From NCBI RefSeq assembly GCF_026013965.1, contig NZ_CP110341.1, forward strand, positions 2,480,001-2,544,000: 64,000 nt of DNA, read 5' to 3'. Positions 8,144 to 16,396 of the stretch are shown in pieces. Position 1 is the stretch's first letter, and each line of letters opens with the position of its first letter. The notes beneath the pieces are model-generated. The model was not told the origin of the DNA. It saw nothing but the letters and a program-made list of their open reading frames with translations, and ran no database searches. Position numbers and translations under genes: made by a program. The DNA comes from Brevibacterium sp. JSBI002. Lineage in GTDB: Bacteria; Actinomycetota; Actinomycetes; Actinomycetales; Brevibacteriaceae.

Positions 8144-8956
8144 ATGAATGACAATGTCTCCACGTTGCTGAACTTCCTCCCACAGCTGTGGGAGGGAGTT
8201 CAGACAACCATCATCCTCACGGTGGCCGGCAGCATCGGCGCCGTCCTCATCGCACTCATCCTCGGTCTGACGATGACCTCGCCGAGCGCCTGGCTGCGCA
8301 TTCCGGCCCGCATCGTCGTCGAGTTCTTCCGCGGCACTTCTCTGCTCGTGCAGCTGTTCTGGCTGTTCTACGTGCTCCCGCTCCTCGGCGTCGATTTCGA
8401 TCCTATGGCCTGCGGAGTCGCCGCTCTGGCACTCAACTACGGAGCCTATTCCGCCGAGGTGGTCCGGTCCTCGATCAAGACCGTGGCCCCCGGTCAGTGG
8501 GAAGCAGCCATCGCTCTGAGCCTCTCCCCCACCCGCCGGATGATCCGCGTGATCTTCCCGCAGGCCTGGGCGCTCATGATCCCATCCCTGGCGACCCTGC
8601 TCATCCAGCTGCTCAAGGGCACGGCAGTCGTCTCCTTCATCACGCTGTCCGACCTCACCGACAAGACCGAACAGCTGCGCCAGTCGACCGGCGACACGAT
8701 GTTCGCCTACTCGATCAGCCTCCTCATCTACTTCGTGCTCGCGTGGCTGCTCCAGGAATTCATGAACTTCCTCGAACGCAGAGCGACGAAAGCTCTCGGC
8801 CGTCGTCGCCCGAACTCTCGCACCGATCGTCGTGAGGCCAGGCGTGCAGCCCGTGCCGATGCCGCGCGCCAAGACCGTCTCAAGTCACACGTTGCCGCTG
8901 GTGAAGGTGCCGACCGCTCCAAAGGTCCGTTCCCAGGACAGGGAGGTGACCTCTGA
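8144..8956 (+). CDS. ehuC: ABC transporter permease, ectoine/amino-acid type
   Basis: The 270-residue protein begins 20 bases after ehuB. It has the polar-amino-acid permease layout: helices in the first 60 residues, then VEFFRGTSLLVQLFWLFYVLPL, and the EAA-type coupling loop GQWEAAIALSLSPTRRMIRVIFPQA. About 50 residues of highly charged Arg/Ala-rich tail follow the last helix, longer than usual. It overlaps the next permease by one base (TGATG), indicating coupling. It should pair with EhuD in the membrane. Confidence 0.8.
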   Translation: MNDNVSTLLNFLPQLWEGVQTTIILTVAGSIGAVLIALILGLTMTSPSAWLRIPARIVVEFFRGTSLLVQLFWLFYVLPLLGVDFDPMACGVAALALNYGAYSAEVVRSSIKTVAPGQWEAAIALSLSPTRRMIRVIFPQAWALMIPSLATLLIQLLKGTAVVSFITLSDLTDKTEQLRQSTGDTMFAYSISLLIYFVLAWLLQEFMNFLERRATKALGRRRPNSRTDRREARRAARADAARQDRLKSHVAAGEGADRSKGPFPGQGGDL

Positions 8957-9612
8957 TGTGGAACTGGGAATTCGCCGCCGAGGCCCTGCCGATCCTGCTC
9001 CGCGGTTTCGTCAATACCCTCATCGCCACGGTCGTCGGCACGGCCATCGCCGTCGTCCTCGGACTCATCCTCGCCGTGGCCATCCGCGGCCTCCCGCGGT
9101 GGATCAACTGGCTCGTCCGGCTCATCGTCGCGTTCATCCGAAACACCCCGCTGGTCGTCCAACTGCTGTTCGTCTACTATGCGTTCTCCGATATTCCAGG
9201 ACTCGTCGATGTGCCCGCTCTGGTCATCGGCTTCATCGTCATCGGCATCCACTATTCGACGTACATGTCCGAAAGCTACCGCGCCGGAATCGATTCCGTG
9301 CCGCCGGGACAGTTCGAGGCGGCCACCGCGCTGTCGCTGCCGCCGGTGCGCACGTTCACCGCGATCGTGCTGCCGCAGGCGCTGCGAGCGACCATCCCTT
9401 CGCTGGGAAACTACGCGGTCGCAATGTTCAAGGACACGCCGTTCCTGTTCGCGATCTCCGTCGTCGAGCTCGTCACCGCTGCGAAGGAATTCGGCGGTTC
9501 GACCTTCGCCTACACGGAAGCCTTCACCCTGGCCGGAATCATCTTCCTCGCCGCCAGCTACCCGACCTCACTGCTCATTCAGAGATTGGACCGACGCCTT
9601 GCCACCTACTGA
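8956..9612 (+). CDS. ehuD: ABC transporter permease, ectoine/amino-acid type
   Basis: The 218-residue permease starts within the stop of ehuC and has about five hydrophobic segments. FIRNTPLVVQLLFVYYAF and the coupling loop GQFEAATALSLPPVRTFTAIVLPQA are typical of His/Glu/Gln-type permeases and of EhuD. It is the second membrane subunit of the same importer. The downstream ATPase start overlaps its end. Confidence 0.8.
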   Translation: MWNWEFAAEALPILLRGFVNTLIATVVGTAIAVVLGLILAVAIRGLPRWINWLVRLIVAFIRNTPLVVQLLFVYYAFSDIPGLVDVPALVIGFIVIGIHYSTYMSESYRAGIDSVPPGQFEAATALSLPPVRTFTAIVLPQALRATIPSLGNYAVAMFKDTPFLFAISVVELVTAAKEFGGSTFAYTEAFTLAGIIFLAASYPTSLLIQRLDRRLATY

Positions 9613-10411
9613 TAACACCCCAGCCAATTCCTCCACTCCCGGCGCAGGCACACCGGCGATCGAGTTCAAAGACGTGGAGAAGAGCTTCGGCCCGACCACC
9701 GTGCTCAAGGACCTCAACTTCACAGTGGCACCGGGCGAGCGCGTCACACTCATCGGTCCCAGCGGTTCGGGCAAGACGACGATCCTGCGCCTTGTGATGA
9801 CGCTCGAGGAGCTCACCGGCGGATATATCTTCGTCGACGGTCAGCCGCTGACTCACGAGGACCGCGGAGGCAAACGCGTGGAACTGCCGAAGAAGCGCAC
9901 ACGTGAGATGACCACGCGCATCGGCATGGTCTTCCAGCAATTCAACCTGTTCCCGAACATGACCGTGCTCGAGAACATCATCGAAGCTCCCGTCCATGTG
10001 CTCGGCAAGTCCAAGGCAGACGCGACCAAGGAAGCCAAGGAGCTGCTCGAACGCGTGGGCCTGGCCGACAAGGCCGACGCTCACCCGACTCGTCTCTCCG
10101 GCGGTCAGCAGCAGCGAGTGGCGATCGCCCGTGCGCTGGCGATGAACCCGGAGATCCTCCTCCTCGACGAGGTCACCTCGGCGCTTGACCCCGAGCTCGT
10201 CGGGGACGTGCTCGGAGTGCTGCGCGATATCGCCGAGACCACGGACATCACGATGCTGCTGGTCACACACGAGATGCAGTTCGCCCGCGACGTCTCTCAC
10301 CGCGTGATGATGTTCGACGGCGGTCAGGTGCTCGAAGAGGGTCCTCCGGATCAGATCTTCAACAATCCGCAGCACGAGCGCACGCGCAAATTCCTCTCCA
10401 GCGTGCTCTAA
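9599..10411 (+). CDS. ehuA: ABC transporter ATP-binding protein, ectoine/amino-acid type
   Basis: The 270-residue ATPase has Walker A GPSGSGKTT (about residues 53-61), the signature LSGGQQQR and Walker B ILLLDEVTSALD, followed by the H-loop in LLVTHEMQF. The start is uncertain: TTG at 9599, inside the end of ehuD, gives a 20-residue Pro/Thr-rich lead before the conserved AIEFKDVEKSF; no later start keeps the first beta strand. It completes the ehuBCDA operon. Its last 4 bases overlap the convergent rsmD stop. Confidence 0.82.
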   Translation: MPPTDNTPANSSTPGAGTPAIEFKDVEKSFGPTTVLKDLNFTVAPGERVTLIGPSGSGKTTILRLVMTLEELTGGYIFVDGQPLTHEDRGGKRVELPKKRTREMTTRIGMVFQQFNLFPNMTVLENIIEAPVHVLGKSKADATKEAKELLERVGLADKADAHPTRLSGGQQQRVAIARALAMNPEILLLDEVTSALDPELVGDVLGVLRDIAETTDITMLLVTHEMQFARDVSHRVMMFDGGQVLEEGPPDQIFNNPQHERTRKFLSSVL

Positions 10412-11010
10412 TCCTCTGCGGCGCTCACTTCCTCCGGCTCTGCGACGAGCTGGACGAAGTGGATCGCGGTCTCGCCGAAGGTCTTCGCGCGGAATACTTC
10501 GAGCCCCTCGGGCATGGTCGGCTCCGGCGAACGCGCGGCACGTTCGACCACGACGATGGACTCCATGTCCAGATATGTGCTCAGCCGCCTGAGGATCTGC
10601 GTGACGGCATCCTCCCCCAACGGGTACGGCGGATCCATGAACACGAGGTCGAAGACGCGTGACTCCGGGTGGTCAGGACCCGGCAGTCCGCCGAGAAAGT
10701 GGAGCACGTCCCCGGTGTGGACTTCGGCCGAATGGTCGAGGCCGAGCTTGTCCGCATTGGATTCCAGAGCACGGGTCGCGGCCAGGGATGAATCGACGAA
10801 GTCGACTTGTGCTGCGCCCCGCGACATCGCCTCGAAGCCGAGTCCACCGGAACCGGCGAAGAGGTCGAGGACGTTCGCTGCTGGCAGCACCCCGTAGCCG
10901 TCGAGCATGGAGAACAGGGACTCCTTGACACGGTCGGACGTCGGCCGGGTGTTCGCCCCCGATGGGGAGGTCAGTTTGGCGCCTTTGTGTGCGCCGGCGA
11001 TGATTCTCAT
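10408..11010 (-). CDS. rsmD: 16S rRNA (guanine966-N2)-methyltransferase
   Basis: RsmD methylates G966 of 16S rRNA in the 30S head. The 200-residue protein starts MRIIAGAHKGAKL, the conserved RsmD opening, with the SAM-binding motif NVLDLFAGSGGLGFEAMSRG and the catalytic MDPPYPLG motif for N2-guanine methylation. It is on the minus strand 10 bases after recG and completes the recG-rsmD pair. Its 3' end overlaps ehuA by 4 bases in convergent orientation, with no room for a separate terminator. Confidence 0.93.
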   Translation of the reverse strand: MRIIAGAHKGAKLTSPSGANTRPTSDRVKESLFSMLDGYGVLPAANVLDLFAGSGGLGFEAMSRGAAQVDFVDSSLAATRALESNADKLGLDHSAEVHTGDVLHFLGGLPGPDHPESRVFDLVFMDPPYPLGEDAVTQILRRLSTYLDMESIVVVERAARSPEPTMPEGLEVFRAKTFGETAIHFVQLVAEPEEVSAAED

Positions 11011-11020
11011 ATCTGCTCCC

Positions 11021-13168
11021 TCAGCCTGCCTCGATGAAGTGGGCGTCGTCCTCGGGCAGGACGCGCCTGATGAAGGCCTTGAGCGCGGGCACCGCCTCGA
11101 GGGTGGGGTCGATGGCGACGATCTGCTCCGCGATCGTCTTCGCTTCGGCGACCATCTCGGAGTCGCGGAGGATCGACAGATGCCGCAGCGAGGATCCGCC
11201 CCACTGGGAGCCGCTGAGCACATCGCCTTCGCCGCGGGCGTCGAGATCGTATTCGGCCAGGGCGAAACCGTCGAGCGTCTCGGCCACGGCCTGCAGCCGC
11301 CCATAGCTCTCGTCCTCAGCACTCATCTCGGTGAGCAGGAAGCACAGGGCCGAGCTGCCGTCACGTCCGACGCGTCCGCGCAGCTGGTGCAGCTGTGCGA
11401 CACCGAAGTTCTCGGCTTCGATGATGACCATCATCGTCGCCCTCGCAACGTCGACGCCGACCTCGATGACCGTCGTCGAGACGAGGATCTCGATGTCGCC
11501 TCTGACGAAGTCCGCGAGCACCCTGTCCTTCTCCGCCGTCGACATCCGCCCGTGCAGCAGACCGAACTTCAGACCAGCCAGTTCTGGGGTCTCTGACAGC
11601 TTACGTGTGATGTCCTCGATGCCCTGCTTCTGCCCGACCACGTCCCCGGACTCCGGATCTTCGATATCCGTCGGTTCGATCCGCGGGAAGACGACGAAGA
11701 CTCCCTTCTCAGCCTCCACGGTCTGCCGCATGAGCTGACGCACCCGGACGTACCAAGCGGGTTGGTCGACGATCGGCACCACATGAGTGGCGATGTCCTT
11801 CGGCCCGGCCGGCATCTCCTTCAAGGTCGAGATATCGAGGTCGGCGAAGACCGTCATCGCCACGGTGCGCGGGATCGGCGTCGCCGACATCACGAGAGTA
11901 TGCGGGGTCGTGTCCCCGCCCTTCGCGCGCAGCGCTTCCCGCTGTTCGACACCGAAGCGGTGCTGTTCGTCGACGACGATGAGACCGAGGTCTGAGAACA
12001 TCGTCGACTCCGACAGCAGCGCATGCGTGCCGACGACGATGTCGATGTTGCCTGCGACGAGGTCGAGGGCGAGTTCGCGACGCTCCTTCGTCGGCATCGA
12101 TCCGGTCATCAGCGCCACTGTCACCTGGTCGTCGTCGGCCAGCAGCGGGGACAGCGCCATCTGCTCGTCGAGGAACGTCTGGATCGAATGGAAATGCTGA
12201 GTGGCGAGCACCTCGGTTGGGGCGAGCATGGCGGCCTGGGCACCGGAGTCGACCGCGGTGAGCATGGCCCGCAGCGCCACAAGTGTCTTACCGGAGCCGA
12301 CGTCACCGTGCAGGAGCCGGTGCATCGGCCGGTCCGCGGCCATGTCCTCGGCGATCTCCTCACCGACCCTGACCTGGGATGCGGTGAGGGTGAAAGGCAG
12401 GTCTTCGTCGAAGCGGCGGCTCTTCGCCCCTTGAGTGAGCAGCGGAGTCGCCTTCTCCGCGGCCAGAGTTGCTTTGCGGGCAGCGAACTCGGTCTGCAGG
12501 GCGAGCGCCTCTTCCCACTTCCACCTCAGCCGGGCCCGTTCGACGTCCTCGATCTTCCGCGGCCGGTGCATGTCCTCCAGCGCCGTGCGCAGATCCGGCA
12601 GTTCATGAGCGTCGCGCAGCCCTTTCGGCAGCGGATCCTCGAACTCCTCGTCACCTGCGACGGTGAGCAGGGTCTTGATCGAACTCCACAGCCGGGACTG
12701 CGCGATCTTCTTCACGGCCGGGTAGATGGGGAACGGCGAGTTGAGGTCCTCGGGCGTCCACTCGTGGTCATCCTCGGTGCGGTTGAGCCACACCGGAGAC
12801 GCCAGGGTCAGCTGCCCGCGGAACGATTCCACCTTGCCGCCGAAGACGACGGTCAGTCCCGGCTTCAGCGCCTTCTCCAACCAGTGCTGGTTGAAGAACG
12901 CGATCTTCATCGACTGCTTCCCGTCGTGGACGATGACCTCGGTGATCGTGCCTTTCCGCTGCTTCATCCGCCGCGTCTCCACCTTGATGACTTCGGCCTG
13001 GATGATCGCGGTCTCCCCCAGCGGCAGGCCGCCGAGTTCCGTGCGCTCCCCGGGCACGAGGTAGCGCCGCGGGAAGAATCGGAGGAGGTCGGTGACCGAA
13101 TGCACCCCGCGCTTGGCGAGGTTCTTCCGATCGGCCGGCCGGAAGTTGTCCTCAAGCCGAGTCGTCAT
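11021..13168 (-). CDS. recG: ATP-dependent DNA helicase RecG
   Basis: RecG remodels stalled forks and branched recombination intermediates. The 715-residue protein has an N-terminal wedge/OB domain (about 1-200; FFPRRYLVPGERTELGGL), then the helicase core with Walker A GDVGSGKT, motif II as VVDEQHRFGVEQR, motif III MSATPIPRT and the C-terminal RecG segment QLRGRVGRDG. Length is normal. Its ATG overlaps the stop of the DAK2-domain gene by 4 bases, so translation is coupled in thiL-fakA-recG-rsmD. Confidence 0.97.
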   Translation of the reverse strand: MTTRLEDNFRPADRKNLAKRGVHSVTDLLRFFPRRYLVPGERTELGGLPLGETAIIQAEVIKVETRRMKQRKGTITEVIVHDGKQSMKIAFFNQHWLEKALKPGLTVVFGGKVESFRGQLTLASPVWLNRTEDDHEWTPEDLNSPFPIYPAVKKIAQSRLWSSIKTLLTVAGDEEFEDPLPKGLRDAHELPDLRTALEDMHRPRKIEDVERARLRWKWEEALALQTEFAARKATLAAEKATPLLTQGAKSRRFDEDLPFTLTASQVRVGEEIAEDMAADRPMHRLLHGDVGSGKTLVALRAMLTAVDSGAQAAMLAPTEVLATQHFHSIQTFLDEQMALSPLLADDDQVTVALMTGSMPTKERRELALDLVAGNIDIVVGTHALLSESTMFSDLGLIVVDEQHRFGVEQREALRAKGGDTTPHTLVMSATPIPRTVAMTVFADLDISTLKEMPAGPKDIATHVVPIVDQPAWYVRVRQLMRQTVEAEKGVFVVFPRIEPTDIEDPESGDVVGQKQGIEDITRKLSETPELAGLKFGLLHGRMSTAEKDRVLADFVRGDIEILVSTTVIEVGVDVARATMMVIIEAENFGVAQLHQLRGRVGRDGSSALCFLLTEMSAEDESYGRLQAVAETLDGFALAEYDLDARGEGDVLSGSQWGGSSLRHLSILRDSEMVAEAKTIAEQIVAIDPTLEAVPALKAFIRRVLPEDDAHFIEAG

Positions 13169-14796
13169 TCGACCCCCATGATCACGAGCACCCCGGAATC
13201 TCTGGCATCGATGTCCTGGAAGTGGACGGTCTCATGCGATTTCTGGATCCAGTCCCGCAAGTGGTCGAGCACTTCCGGAGCGCAGTCCGGTCCGTGGACG
13301 ACGGTGAGCAGCTCTCCCCCTGCCCCGAGCAGCCGATCGGCGAGCTTCTCGACCAGAGTCCGCAACTCCGTGCTTTGGGTCTTCGCGCGGCCTTCGATGA
13401 AGACCCGGTAGAACTGCGCCGGATGAGCCGCCACTGCCGTGCCCCCACTCGGACGATGAGCCGTGTCCGCACCCGGAACACCGCCCGCACTCGATCCTTC
13501 GTCCTCGCGAATCACCGGCAGCATCCCCGTCGGCGGATCGGTGGCGAGCTGGTCGGCCGAATAGATCGTGCCCACCCTCGTGCCCGCGGCCGCTTCGGTC
13601 ATATCCGCGAAGATCTCCCCCGCCGGAGCGAAGGGATCGTAGACGGCCAAGGCCGAGAGCAGGGTGCCGACGTTGCGAGAGCGCACGACGTGCGCCCCCA
13701 GCCCTGCCAGGGACTTCAGCGCCGAGGTGGAGCTGGGAATGACGATGACCTCACGGTCCTCGGCTGCGATGAGTTCGGACATCGTCTCGAACAGGCCCCC
13801 CACCTCCGGAGTCAGCGCCGTGGCTCCGTTGAGTGCGGTGTGCATGAGCAGTCCCGTGCCCTTGACCAGGGCGATGAGCTTCGTCTCGCCCTCCTCCTCG
13901 TGCATCCGCAGGTCTTCCATATCGAGCCGGGCGATCCCATATTCGCCGAGGCGGTCGATGACGGTCGCGGCGGTCGTTTCGTCGGCGACGTGGACGTGGA
14001 CCTTGGCCGCATTGATGACGATCGAGGTCCCGCCGAGGCGGTCGAGATCCTCGGCGAGAGAGTCCGCTGGGGTGTCGGCGAGGATGGCGACGATCTCGAG
14101 TTCGTCGGCGGTGGCTTCGTGGATGATCTTCGGGGCGCGGGCCACCTCGGCGAGCATCGAATCCTGCGGGGTGCGGCCGGTGACGGTGGCGTAGAGGAGG
14201 TCGAAGAGTTCGACGATGCCCGTCGATCCGGCGTCGACGACCTCGGCTTCGCGCAGCACGGTGAGCTGTCCGGTGGTCTCACGCAGAGCGGTGCGGGAGC
14301 GTTCCCGCACAGACGCGATGACGTCGATCAAGGAGGCTCCGTCGTCGGCGCGTTCGCGGGCCTCGGTAGCCATGGCGTCGAGCACGGTGAGCATGGTGCC
14401 GTCGACGGGTCGGGCGACAGCGGCCCGGGCCCGGTCCGACGCGGTCTCCAGGGCGGTGGCCATGGCGTCGGCGGTGGCCACGGTGACTCCGGCCAGAGCA
14501 TCGGCGACTCCCTGCAGAGCGACAGCGAGGATGAGTCCGGAGTTGCCGCGCGCACCACGTCCGGCTCCGGCGGCCAGTGCCGCGACGACCTGTGGGAGGG
14601 TGACGGGGCCGGTGAGCTCTTCGACGGCGAGGTAGGCGGCGCGCAGGGTGTGGTACATATTCGTGCCGGTGTCGCCGTCGGGGACGGGGAAGACGTTGAG
14701 CTCGTCGATCTCGGTGCGTTCCTTGCGCAGCCGGTCGACCGCACGGCGGGCCCAGCGGGCGGCCAGACGACCGTTGAGGCTGATGGCGTTGCTCAT
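13165..14796 (-). CDS. fakA: DAK2-domain protein, fatty acid kinase FakA-like
   Basis: The 543-residue protein begins with a DhaL/DAK2 kinase domain (about residues 1-200) containing NVFPVPDGDTGTNM, whose aspartates bind ATP-magnesium, and GARGNSGLI. The middle and C-terminal domains follow the YloV/FakA layout. FakA phosphorylates fatty acids held by a DegV-type FakB partner, feeding exogenous fatty acids into phospholipid synthesis. Start at MSNAISLNGRL, one base after the thiL stop. In most actinobacteria rpmB lies between thiL and this gene; it is missing here. Substrate is inferred from family. Confidence 0.85.
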   Translation of the reverse strand: MSNAISLNGRLAARWARRAVDRLRKERTEIDELNVFPVPDGDTGTNMYHTLRAAYLAVEELTGPVTLPQVVAALAAGAGRGARGNSGLILAVALQGVADALAGVTVATADAMATALETASDRARAAVARPVDGTMLTVLDAMATEARERADDGASLIDVIASVRERSRTALRETTGQLTVLREAEVVDAGSTGIVELFDLLYATVTGRTPQDSMLAEVARAPKIIHEATADELEIVAILADTPADSLAEDLDRLGGTSIVINAAKVHVHVADETTAATVIDRLGEYGIARLDMEDLRMHEEEGETKLIALVKGTGLLMHTALNGATALTPEVGGLFETMSELIAAEDREVIVIPSSTSALKSLAGLGAHVVRSRNVGTLLSALAVYDPFAPAGEIFADMTEAAAGTRVGTIYSADQLATDPPTGMLPVIREDEGSSAGGVPGADTAHRPSGGTAVAAHPAQFYRVFIEGRAKTQSTELRTLVEKLADRLLGAGGELLTVVHGPDCAPEVLDHLRDWIQKSHETVHFQDIDARDSGVLVIMGVE

Positions 14797-14797
14797 G

Positions 14798-15835
14798 TCA
14801 CTTCCCGAAATGGCTGAAACCGCTCGCCGGCACGGGTGTGCCGTCGAGGCTGACATCGTGTCCGGTGCGGATCTCACCGATTCTCCGCCAGCCTACTCCA
14901 GGCGCGGCGGCAGGCGGCGCAGACGCGGCGAAGCCGTGGTCCTCTCCCCCGTCGAGGACCCAGGACAGCGCCAGATCCTCTGCCGTCGTGGCCCTTTCCG
15001 TCTCACCGACCCCATCGCTTGGCCCTGTCGTCGCTCGGGCATCGAGCACGAATTCGGCCGCCGGCAGCAGCGGGTCGACGAGGTCGCGCAGGAGTGATCG
15101 GTCAAGGTCGACTCCCACCCCCGAGGCCGTCGCCACCCGGGCGAGGTCGAGGCTGAGTCCGTCGGAGACGTCGATCATCGCAGAGGCGGCTTCAGCCGTG
15201 CGCAGTGCCCCGTAGTCAGGCTGCGGCGCCAGTTGGGTGTCGATGAGCCAGCGGAGTTCAGGCCCGGCGGTGTCTGGTCGCGCTCCGGCGAAGAGCAGGT
15301 CGAGTCCTGCGGCGGCTCGCCCGACCGTTCCGGCCAGGAAGAGTCCGTCCCCGGGCCGGGCGCCCGATCGCAGGATCGCGGACTCCTCACCTACGGTCCC
15401 GAGTGCGGTGATGGCGATGACGATGAGACCCGAGGACGACAGGTCCCCGCCGATGATCGGCACCGTGCAGTCCAAAGCCGTCCCTGCTCGTTCCGCTTCG
15501 TCGAAGAGCCCGGAGTACAGGGCTTCGAGACAGGCGATGTCCGTGTCATCCGGAACGGCGACGGAAACGAGCAGTCCGTGCGGGATCGCTCCCATGGCAC
15601 AGACGTCGGCCAGGTTCTGGGCCGCTGCCTTGACTCCGAGCTTCTTCCAGTCCAACCACTCGCGAGTGAAGTCCTCGTGCTCCACGAGCATGTCCGCGGT
15701 CGAGACGAGTCGCCCCTCAGGTGCGGTCACGGCCGCATCGTCTCCGGGTCCCACGATCACGTGCGTGCTGCTGGGATTGCGGCCCAGCACGCGGGAGATG
15801 ATGTGTGATTCGCCAAGTTCGGACAGTTGGGTCAT
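14798..15835 (-). CDS. thiL: Thiamine-monophosphate kinase
   Basis: ThiL phosphorylates thiamine monophosphate to the active cofactor thiamine diphosphate. The 345-residue protein shows the PurM-like ATP-binding fold: GPGDDAAV near residue 30, STADMLVEHEDF, the AAAQNLADVCAMGA segment and IDVSDGLSLDLARVA. It starts the thiL-fakA-recG-rsmD operon, divergent from the DUF3515 gene 32 bases away. ThDP made by ThiL is needed by IlvB, encoded further along. The upstream bases TAACCTGGAGCC could act as a -10 or as a weak ribosome site. Confidence 0.94.
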   Translation of the reverse strand: MTQLSELGESHIISRVLGRNPSSTHVIVGPGDDAAVTAPEGRLVSTADMLVEHEDFTREWLDWKKLGVKAAAQNLADVCAMGAIPHGLLVSVAVPDDTDIACLEALYSGLFDEAERAGTALDCTVPIIGGDLSSSGLIVIAITALGTVGEESAILRSGARPGDGLFLAGTVGRAAAGLDLLFAGARPDTAGPELRWLIDTQLAPQPDYGALRTAEAASAMIDVSDGLSLDLARVATASGVGVDLDRSLLRDLVDPLLPAAEFVLDARATTGPSDGVGETERATTAEDLALSWVLDGGEDHGFAASAPPAAAPGVGWRRIGEIRTGHDVSLDGTPVPASGFSHFGK

Positions 15836-15855
15836 GGCTCCAGGTTATCGGGCGA

Positions 15856-15861
15856 TACGGT
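15856..15861 (+). promoter_or_regulatory. Putative -10 element of the DUF3515 gene
   Basis: TACGGT is followed by six bases (AGTCCT) and the ATG at 15868, fitting leaderless initiation. No Shine-Dalgarno sequence is present. Confidence 0.5.
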
Positions 15862-15867
15862 AGTCCT

Positions 15868-16392
15868 ATGAGATCTCGCCCTGCTTCGACGCGCCGCAAC
15901 GCCCGGCCCGCGCACCGTCGTCGTTCTCTCACCTTCGTCGCATTGGCCACGGTGCTCACCGGTCTGGCGGTGACCGGGTGTTCGCGCACCGTCATCGTCG
16001 AACCGGCCAAGGATGCGGCGAATCCGAAGTGTGCCGACATCCTGCTCACCCTGCCCGATGAGATCTCGGGTGAGAAGGCACGCACGACCTCCTCGCAGGG
16101 CACGAAGGCGTGGGGAGATCCCAACGTCGCGGTGCTGCGCTGCGGAGTCACTCCCCCCGGGCCGACGACAGATCAGTGCGTGAGCGTGTCCGGAGTCGAT
16201 TGGATCTCGAAGCCGGTCGAGGACGACGATTCGACGTGGAGGTTCACCAGCTACGGGCGAACCCCCGCCGTCGAGGTGCTCGTCAACCGCAAGGCCGAGT
16301 CAGGCAATGACGTGCTCGCCGCGATCTCACCGACCCTGTCGAAGTTCCCTCCGGAGAACGAGTGCGTCGGAGCCGAGGACATCGCCGGCTAG
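15868..16392 (+). CDS. DUF3515 lipoprotein
   Basis: The 174-residue product has a twin-arginine-rich, basic N-terminus (RRNARPAHRRR), a hydrophobic core and the lipobox VTGC, so it is probably a surface lipoprotein. The mature part fits the actinobacterial DUF3515 family (LLTLPDEISG, VLRCGVTPPGP, DWISKPVEDD), whose function is unknown and whose gene nearly always lies between ddl and thiL, as here. The start at 15868 is preferred over 15805 because the longer frame puts extra residues before the signal peptide and the -10-like hexamer lies just upstream. Confidence 0.85.
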   Translation: MRSRPASTRRNARPAHRRRSLTFVALATVLTGLAVTGCSRTVIVEPAKDAANPKCADILLTLPDEISGEKARTTSSQGTKAWGDPNVAVLRCGVTPPGPTTDQCVSVSGVDWISKPVEDDDSTWRFTSYGRTPAVEVLVNRKAESGNDVLAAISPTLSKFPPENECVGAEDIAG

Positions 16393-16396
16393 AGCG

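Noticed and set aside
12023..13411. 462-residue open frame antisense to recG
   Set aside because: Codon-position shadow of recG, overlapping all of its 5' half.
13664..14817. Long open frames antisense to fakA
   Set aside because: Two overlapping frames rich in Ser/Arg and Asp/Gly are explained as shadows of fakA.
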